From Rhodobacter sp. (GTDB lineage: Bacteria > Pseudomonadota > Alphaproteobacteria > Rhodobacterales > Rhodobacteraceae), in contig JACKKF010000003.1 in the NCBI GenBank assembly GCA_020637555.1, positions 248,001-312,000 of the forward strand: a stretch of 64,000 nucleotides of DNA. Direction: 5' to 3'. Each line of letters opens with the position of its first letter. The first letter of the stretch is position 1. The translations under genes and the position numbers were made by a program. The notes below the pieces were generated by a model that saw only the letters and a list, made by a program, of their open reading frames with translations, searched no databases and had not been told where the DNA came from. Positions 59,911 through 64,000 of this stretch are shown piece after piece.

Positions 59911-61245
59911 ATGATCACGATGGGTCTGCTGCCCGAGTTCGGCAATCTTTTCTTCACCCTGGGCGCCTTTGTCGTGGCGCTGTCGATCATTGTCACGGTG
60001 CATGAATATGGCCACTACATCGTCGGGCGCTGGTGCGGCATCCACGCCGAGGTGTTCAGCCTGGGATTCGGTCCCGTCCTGTTGAGCCGGGTGGACAGGC
60101 GCGGCACCCGCTGGCAGGTCGCCGCGTTGCCGTTTGGCGGCTATGTGAAATTCCTCGGCGATGCCGATGCGGCGTCGGCGGGGGCCGATGACGCGGTGAT
60201 GGCGCATCTTGATGCGGGTCAGCGGCGGCGGACCATGCATGGCGCTCCGCTGTGGGCGCGCGCGGCCACGATCTTTGCCGGGCCGGCCTTCAACTTCCTC
60301 TTCTCCATCGCGGTGTTCGCCGGGTTCCTGTGGGTGCAGGGCCTGCCCGCCGACACGCCTCGTGTCGGGCAGATCCACCCCATGCCCGGCGTGATGGAAC
60401 TGCGCGAGGGCGACCTGATCACCGCGATCGACGGTCAGCCGGTGCCGGATCTGCGGGCCTTCTACCGCGTCGCCGGCGAGATGGCGCCCGAAGCGGTCAG
60501 CACCTATGCGGTCGACCGCGACGGCCAGGCGCTTTCGGTGCAGGGACCCCATCCGATTCCGCCACGCGCCGCGGGAATCGCCCTGAATTCGGCCGCGCGC
60601 GACGCCGGGATGCAGGTGGGCGATGTCGTCCTGTCGGTCGATGGCGCGCCTGTCACGGCCTTCAGTGAACTGCCGCCTCTCGTGTCCTCCGCCGAAGGCG
60701 CCCCCGTCGCCCTGCAGATCTGGCGCGCTGGCAGCACGCTGGACCTGAGCCTGACACCACGGCGCACCGATCTGCCCTTGCCCGATGGCGGGTTCGAAAC
60801 CCGCTGGCTGATCGGCCTGCAATCGGGCACCTTTTTCGACCATCCCACCCGCGCTGTCGGCCCGATCGAGGCCTTGCCACTGGCCGCAGGGCAGATCGGC
60901 GACATCGTGTCGAATTCGATCTCGGGGCTTTACCATATGGTGACGGGCGCGATTTCCACCTGCAACCTGTCTGGACCGGTGGGAATCGCCACAACCTCGG
61001 GCGAGATGGCGGCAGACGGCCTGGGCAGTTTCATCTGGTTCCTCGCGGTGCTGTCCACCGCGGTCGGGTTGCTGAACCTTTTCCCGATCCCGATTCTCGA
61101 TGGCGGGCATCTGGTGTTTCACGCCTATGAGGCCCTGGCCGGTCGCCCCCCGAACGAGCGCATCCTGAACGTGTTGATGAGCGTGGGCCTGGTGCTGCTG
61201 GGGGCGTTGATGCTGTTCGCGCTGGGCAACGACCTGCTCTGCTGA
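59911..61245 (+). CDS. rseP: RIP metalloprotease RseP (site-2 protease)
   Basis: A 444-residue intramembrane zinc protease. HEXXH is in IVTVHEYGHYIVG near residue 30; the second zinc motif is NLFPIPILDGGHL near the C-terminus. Between are PDZ-like stretches (AGMQVGDVVLSVDGAPVTAF). It cleaves membrane anti-sigma or signal-peptide remnants, releasing ECF sigma factors in related bacteria; a link to the ECF module at 10-11 kb is possible but not shown. It lies 12 bases after dxr. Confidence 0.94.
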   Translation: MITMGLLPEFGNLFFTLGAFVVALSIIVTVHEYGHYIVGRWCGIHAEVFSLGFGPVLLSRVDRRGTRWQVAALPFGGYVKFLGDADAASAGADDAVMAHLDAGQRRRTMHGAPLWARAATIFAGPAFNFLFSIAVFAGFLWVQGLPADTPRVGQIHPMPGVMELREGDLITAIDGQPVPDLRAFYRVAGEMAPEAVSTYAVDRDGQALSVQGPHPIPPRAAGIALNSAARDAGMQVGDVVLSVDGAPVTAFSELPPLVSSAEGAPVALQIWRAGSTLDLSLTPRRTDLPLPDGGFETRWLIGLQSGTFFDHPTRAVGPIEALPLAAGQIGDIVSNSISGLYHMVTGAISTCNLSGPVGIATTSGEMAADGLGSFIWFLAVLSTAVGLLNLFPIPILDGGHLVFHAYEALAGRPPNERILNVLMSVGLVLLGALMLFALGNDLLC

Positions 61246-61324
61246 CGCGAAACCGTCCCGAAGATGCCCGGTTTCCGCCGCAATCCGCGGCCAGACTCGG
61301 ACTGTCTGAAAACGGATTCGCCCC

Positions 61325-61486
61325 ATGTTCCTGCCATTCCACGCCCCGCGCAGCCTGCGTGCGCTTTACGCGATCTCGTCCGAACGGCTCTGGTTCGGGT
61401 TGGCGGTTCTGGCCGGGTTGGTGCTGGCCGGCGAACTCGTCGAGGCGATCCTGATCCTCAGCACGCCGACCTTGCCCGCCTTCTGA
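61325..61486 (+). CDS. Small membrane protein (53 residues), candidate
   Basis: An ATG frame between rseP and bamA codes for a short N-terminus with several Arg, then one hydrophobic helix (LWFGLAVLAGLVLAGELVEAILIL) and the tail STPTLPAF. Codon use fits the neighbours. No good Shine-Dalgarno is seen, which keeps confidence low. I do not recognise it. The rest of the 61246-61632 gap holds a probable bamA promoter. Confidence 0.4.
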   Translation: MFLPFHAPRSLRALYAISSERLWFGLAVLAGLVLAGELVEAILILSTPTLPAF

Positions 61487-61568
61487 GTGCTGGCGGCGCT
61501 GCCGGCGTGGGGCCGGTGCACTGAATCCCCACCATCTTGCGAAAGTGTCGTCAGGGTGACGCAACGCT

Positions 61569-61597
61569 TTGACAAGTCCGGCCTGTCTCGCTAGTCA
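61569..61597 (+). promoter_or_regulatory. Likely sigma-70 promoter of bamA
   Basis: A perfect TTGACA at 61569-61574, 17-base spacer, TAGTCA at 61592-61597, 36 bases before the bamA ATG. It is the clearest -35 box seen here and lets bamA be transcribed apart from rseP. Confidence 0.5.
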
Positions 61598-61632
61598 GAA
61601 CAAAACAAACAGCGGTAACACGGGGCTTGGGA

Positions 61633-64000
61633 ATGCGCGTCTCACACGTGAAAATTCTTGCGCGCGTCCTCCAGCGGGCACTGCGCCCGTTGACGGGTTT
61701 TGCAGCGATTTTCCTTTTCGTTTCAGTGGTTTCTTTCGGAGCCTCAACCATCGCACAGGCCCAGACCTACCGATTCTCGTCGGTGTCGGTCGAAGGGAAC
61801 GCGCTGATCGACGACGATACGATCGTCGGATTCGCGAGAATCGCTCGCAATCGCAGCATGAGCGGCTCGGAACTGAACGCTGCCTACCAGCGAGTCGCGG
61901 GCACCGGCTTCTTCCGCTCTGTCGATTTCCGCCCCTCGGGCAATCGCCTGGTCATCGCGGTCGAGGAATATCCCGTCATCAACCGTGTCGCCATCGAAGG
62001 CAACCGCCGCCTGAACGACGAACGCCTGACCGCCGTGGTCCAGTCGCGGTCCGGCGGCGTCTATTCCCCCTCGCAGGCCGAGGCTGACGCCAATGCCATC
62101 GCCCAGGCCTATGCCGACGCGGGCCGCCTGTCGGCGACCGTGACGCCGCGCCTGATCGAGCGCCGTGGCGGTCGCGTCGATCTGGTGTTCGAGGTCGCCG
62201 AAGGCCAGGTCGTCGAGATCGAGCGCATCTCGTTCGTCGGCAACCGCTCGTTCACCGAGCGCCGTCTGCGCAACGCCATCTCGTCCAACCAGGCGGGCCG
62301 GCTCAGCACGCTGTTCCGCGCCGACAACTACAACGCGCAGCGCATCGCGCAGGATCGCCAGACGCTTCAGGATTTCTACCTGTCGCGCGGCTTCATCGAC
62401 GCCCAGGTGCTGTCGGGCGTGACGGAACTGTCGCGCGAACGCGATGGCGCCTATGTGACCTTCACCATCCGCGAAGGCCAGCAATACCGCGTCGGTCGCG
62501 TCACCGTCGAATCCGAGATCAACGGCATCGAACCCGCCGCCTATCAGGCCGCGCTGACCGACCGCACCGGGCAGCTGTTCACGCCGACGGTCATGGAAAC
62601 CATGATCCAGCAGGTGGAGCGGGTCGGCTACGAGACCGGCCAGCGGTTCGTCCGCGCCGAGCCCCGCCTTGTCCGCAACGAGCGGGACGGCACCATCGAC
62701 GTGACGCTGGCGCTGGTGCGCGGCGAACGGGTGTTCATCGAACGCATTGACATCCAGGGCAATGCCAGCACGCAGGATCAGGTGATCCGTCGTCAGTTCG
62801 CCGTGGCCGAGGGCGACCCGCTGAATCCGCGCGAACTGCGCGAGGCGGCCTCGCGGATCCGCGACCTGGGCTATTTCTCGGATGTGCAGGTGAACCCGAC
62901 CCAGGGCTCCAACCCCGAGCAGGCGGTTGTCGACGTGCAGGTCGAGGAAACCACCACCGGTTCGTTGGGCTTTGGCCTGAGCTATGGCTCGAACGGGCCG
63001 GGCGGCAACATCAGCTACAACGAGACCAACTTCCTGGGTCGTGGCCAGCATCTGAACCTGACGTTCTCGACGGTTCCGAACCAGCAGGCTCTGGCGCTGG
63101 ACTTCACCGAACCGGCGCTGCTGGGACGGGATCTGGCGCTGGGTCTTAACCTGGGGCTGAGCACGAGCACCGCGAACAACGCGTCGACCTTCTTCGACTC
63201 GCGCTCGGTGCGCTTCTCGCCGTCGCTTTCCTTCCCGGTCAGCGAATACGGTCGCATGAGCGTGCGCTATTCGCTCTCGGTGGACGAACTCACGCCGAAC
63301 GCCAGTGCTGCGGTCCGCGTCTCTGACCCGTCGGTTTCGGGCCGGGCCGTGACTTCGTCGGTCGGCTTCACCTATAGCTACGACACCCGCACCAACGGAC
63401 CGAATCCCGACCGCGGTTTCGTGTTCCGGTTCTCGGGCGACGTGGCCGGCCTGGGTGGCGACCGTCGGTGGGCGCGCTCGACCGTCATGGCGGGCTATCG
63501 CCAGCAGGTCATGGATGGATCGGTGACCTTGAGCGCCGAGTTCGAGGCCGGCGCCATCGCCCACCAGTCGGGCGCCAGCCGCATGAACGAACGCTTCGCC
63601 CTGACCAGCGACCAGATGCGCGGCTTCGAAAGCTATGGCTTCGGTCCGATTGCCTATGACGCCACCGGCACCAACCGGAACGGCCTGGGCGGCAACTTCT
63701 TTGCCGTCGCCCGGTTCGAGGCCCGCTTCCCGCTGGGTCTGCCGTCGGAATACAACGTGCGTGGCGGCCTGTTCCTGGATGTCGGCACCGTCTGGGGGCT
63801 GGACAACCCGACACTGGGCGGGGGTGCGATCTGCACCGCGCCGGGGGCGAACTGCGTCATCGACGACCAGGCCCTGCGCGCTGCCGCCGGTGTGTCGGTC
63901 TTCTGGGGCTCGCCCATGGGGCTGCTGCGGTTCAACTTCGCGGTTCCGCTGCGGCGCGAGTCCTATGACCAGGTGCGTCGCTTCGACCTGACGATCGCCT
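61633..64000 (+). CDS. bamA: Outer-membrane assembly factor BamA (3' end just outside window)
   Basis: The frame is open from 61633 to the last base, giving 789 residues so far; the end SYDQVRRFDLTIA shows that only a few residues are missing. The signal peptide (about residues 1-45) ends near ASTIAQAQ. Five POTRA domains follow, recognisable from repeats such as VEGNALIDDDTIVGFARI, IEGNRRLNDERL and IQGNASTQDQVIRRQFAVAEGD. The barrel starts near LGFGLSYGSNGPGG, and the lid-lock motif MRGFESYGFG is in place. BamA inserts beta-barrel proteins into the outer membrane and is essential. The frame has no stop inside the window. Confidence 0.95.
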   Translation, partial: MRVSHVKILARVLQRALRPLTGFAAIFLFVSVVSFGASTIAQAQTYRFSSVSVEGNALIDDDTIVGFARIARNRSMSGSELNAAYQRVAGTGFFRSVDFRPSGNRLVIAVEEYPVINRVAIEGNRRLNDERLTAVVQSRSGGVYSPSQAEADANAIAQAYADAGRLSATVTPRLIERRGGRVDLVFEVAEGQVVEIERISFVGNRSFTERRLRNAISSNQAGRLSTLFRADNYNAQRIAQDRQTLQDFYLSRGFIDAQVLSGVTELSRERDGAYVTFTIREGQQYRVGRVTVESEINGIEPAAYQAALTDRTGQLFTPTVMETMIQQVERVGYETGQRFVRAEPRLVRNERDGTIDVTLALVRGERVFIERIDIQGNASTQDQVIRRQFAVAEGDPLNPRELREAASRIRDLGYFSDVQVNPTQGSNPEQAVVDVQVEETTTGSLGFGLSYGSNGPGGNISYNETNFLGRGQHLNLTFSTVPNQQALALDFTEPALLGRDLALGLNLGLSTSTANNASTFFDSRSVRFSPSLSFPVSEYGRMSVRYSLSVDELTPNASAAVRVSDPSVSGRAVTSSVGFTYSYDTRTNGPNPDRGFVFRFSGDVAGLGGDRRWARSTVMAGYRQQVMDGSVTLSAEFEAGAIAHQSGASRMNERFALTSDQMRGFESYGFGPIAYDATGTNRNGLGGNFFAVARFEARFPLGLPSEYNVRGGLFLDVGTVWGLDNPTLGGGAICTAPGANCVIDDQALRAAAGVSVFWGSPMGLLRFNFAVPLRRESYDQVRRFDLTIA

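Noticed and set aside
58261..61326. A 1021-residue open frame on the minus strand opposite cdsA, dxr and rseP
   Set aside because: It is antisense to three conserved enzymes and has low-complexity composition; no domain can be read in it.
61531..61550. A fourth copy of the dispersed repeat (CCATCTTGCGAAAG)
   Set aside because: Only about ten bases match and there is no hairpin; genes here are not convergent.

Overview
The window is GC-rich chromosomal DNA from an alphaproteobacterium, most likely of the Rhodobacteraceae (Rhodobacter-like). Reasons: a class I lysyl-tRNA synthetase; a bcsN-bcsA-bcsB-bcsZ cellulose locus whose BcsA motif numbering (TED 341-343, QRGRW 379-383, PilZ R580/R584) is the numbering known for Rhodobacter sphaeroides BcsA; an irr-fabA-fabB block; a PleD-type diguanylate cyclase beside a DUF3572 gene; and a frr-uppS-cdsA-dxr-rseP-bamA block. 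No phage, insertion sequence, CRISPR array, rRNA or tRNA gene was seen. Genes are packed with many ATGA or TGATG overlaps, and several neighbouring gene pairs converge on strong hairpins.

Layout. 1-9255: end of an OmpA-family gene, a membrane protein with a helix-hairpin-helix tail, a TerB-like gene, lysK, a zinc metallopeptidase, gltX, a large secreted VWA protein, a NUDIX hydrolase and a DUF983 protein. 9448-11790: a metal/envelope sensing module (EF-hand protein with a His/Gly/Met-rich linker, ECF sigma factor, putative anti-sigma protein, heavy-metal-sensor-like protein). 11946-16166: c-di-GMP signalling (PleD, then a H-NOX-like sensor lacking the usual heme residues, coupled to a diguanylate cyclase) with DUF3572 and HAD genes between. 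16349-17515: an ectoine-hydrolase-like M24 peptidase. 17758-23700 (minus strand): one compact operon reading micropeptide, XpaC, TelA, DUF2927 lipoprotein, SPFH-GYF protein, double-zinc-ribbon membrane protein, dtd. 23822-25331: rluB and tadA, divergent. 25619-34511: the cellulose operon, ending with a periplasmic TPR protein and a degenerate sulfotransferase-like protein, without a BcsC beta-barrel. 34905-41188: a response regulator, mce, DUF1467, EI24, nitroreductase, pcaD, an MFS exporter and a SAF-domain oxidoreductase. 41345-45556: a polyamine ABC transporter whose binding-protein gene carries a one-base frameshift. 45661-51484: iron and fatty-acid genes (mbfA, RDD protein, fabI, fabB, fabA, irr) plus rlmJ. 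51487-54642: DUF2254, copZ with a copper-type operator, pyrE, an AraC regulator. 54762-64000: miaA, pyrH, frr, uppS, cdsA, dxr, rseP, a small membrane ORF and bamA, which runs off the window a few codons before its end.

How genes work together. Two diguanylate cyclases lie near a cellulose synthase whose PilZ domain reads c-di-GMP. Irr sits divergent from fabA and close to the iron exporter mbfA. The late block is the conserved envelope-biogenesis cluster. The least understood part is the 18-24 kb operon. It joins a TelA/XpaC pair to an SPFH plus zinc-ribbon pair resembling the PspA partners of Bacillus (YdjI/YdjG), but no PspA is present.
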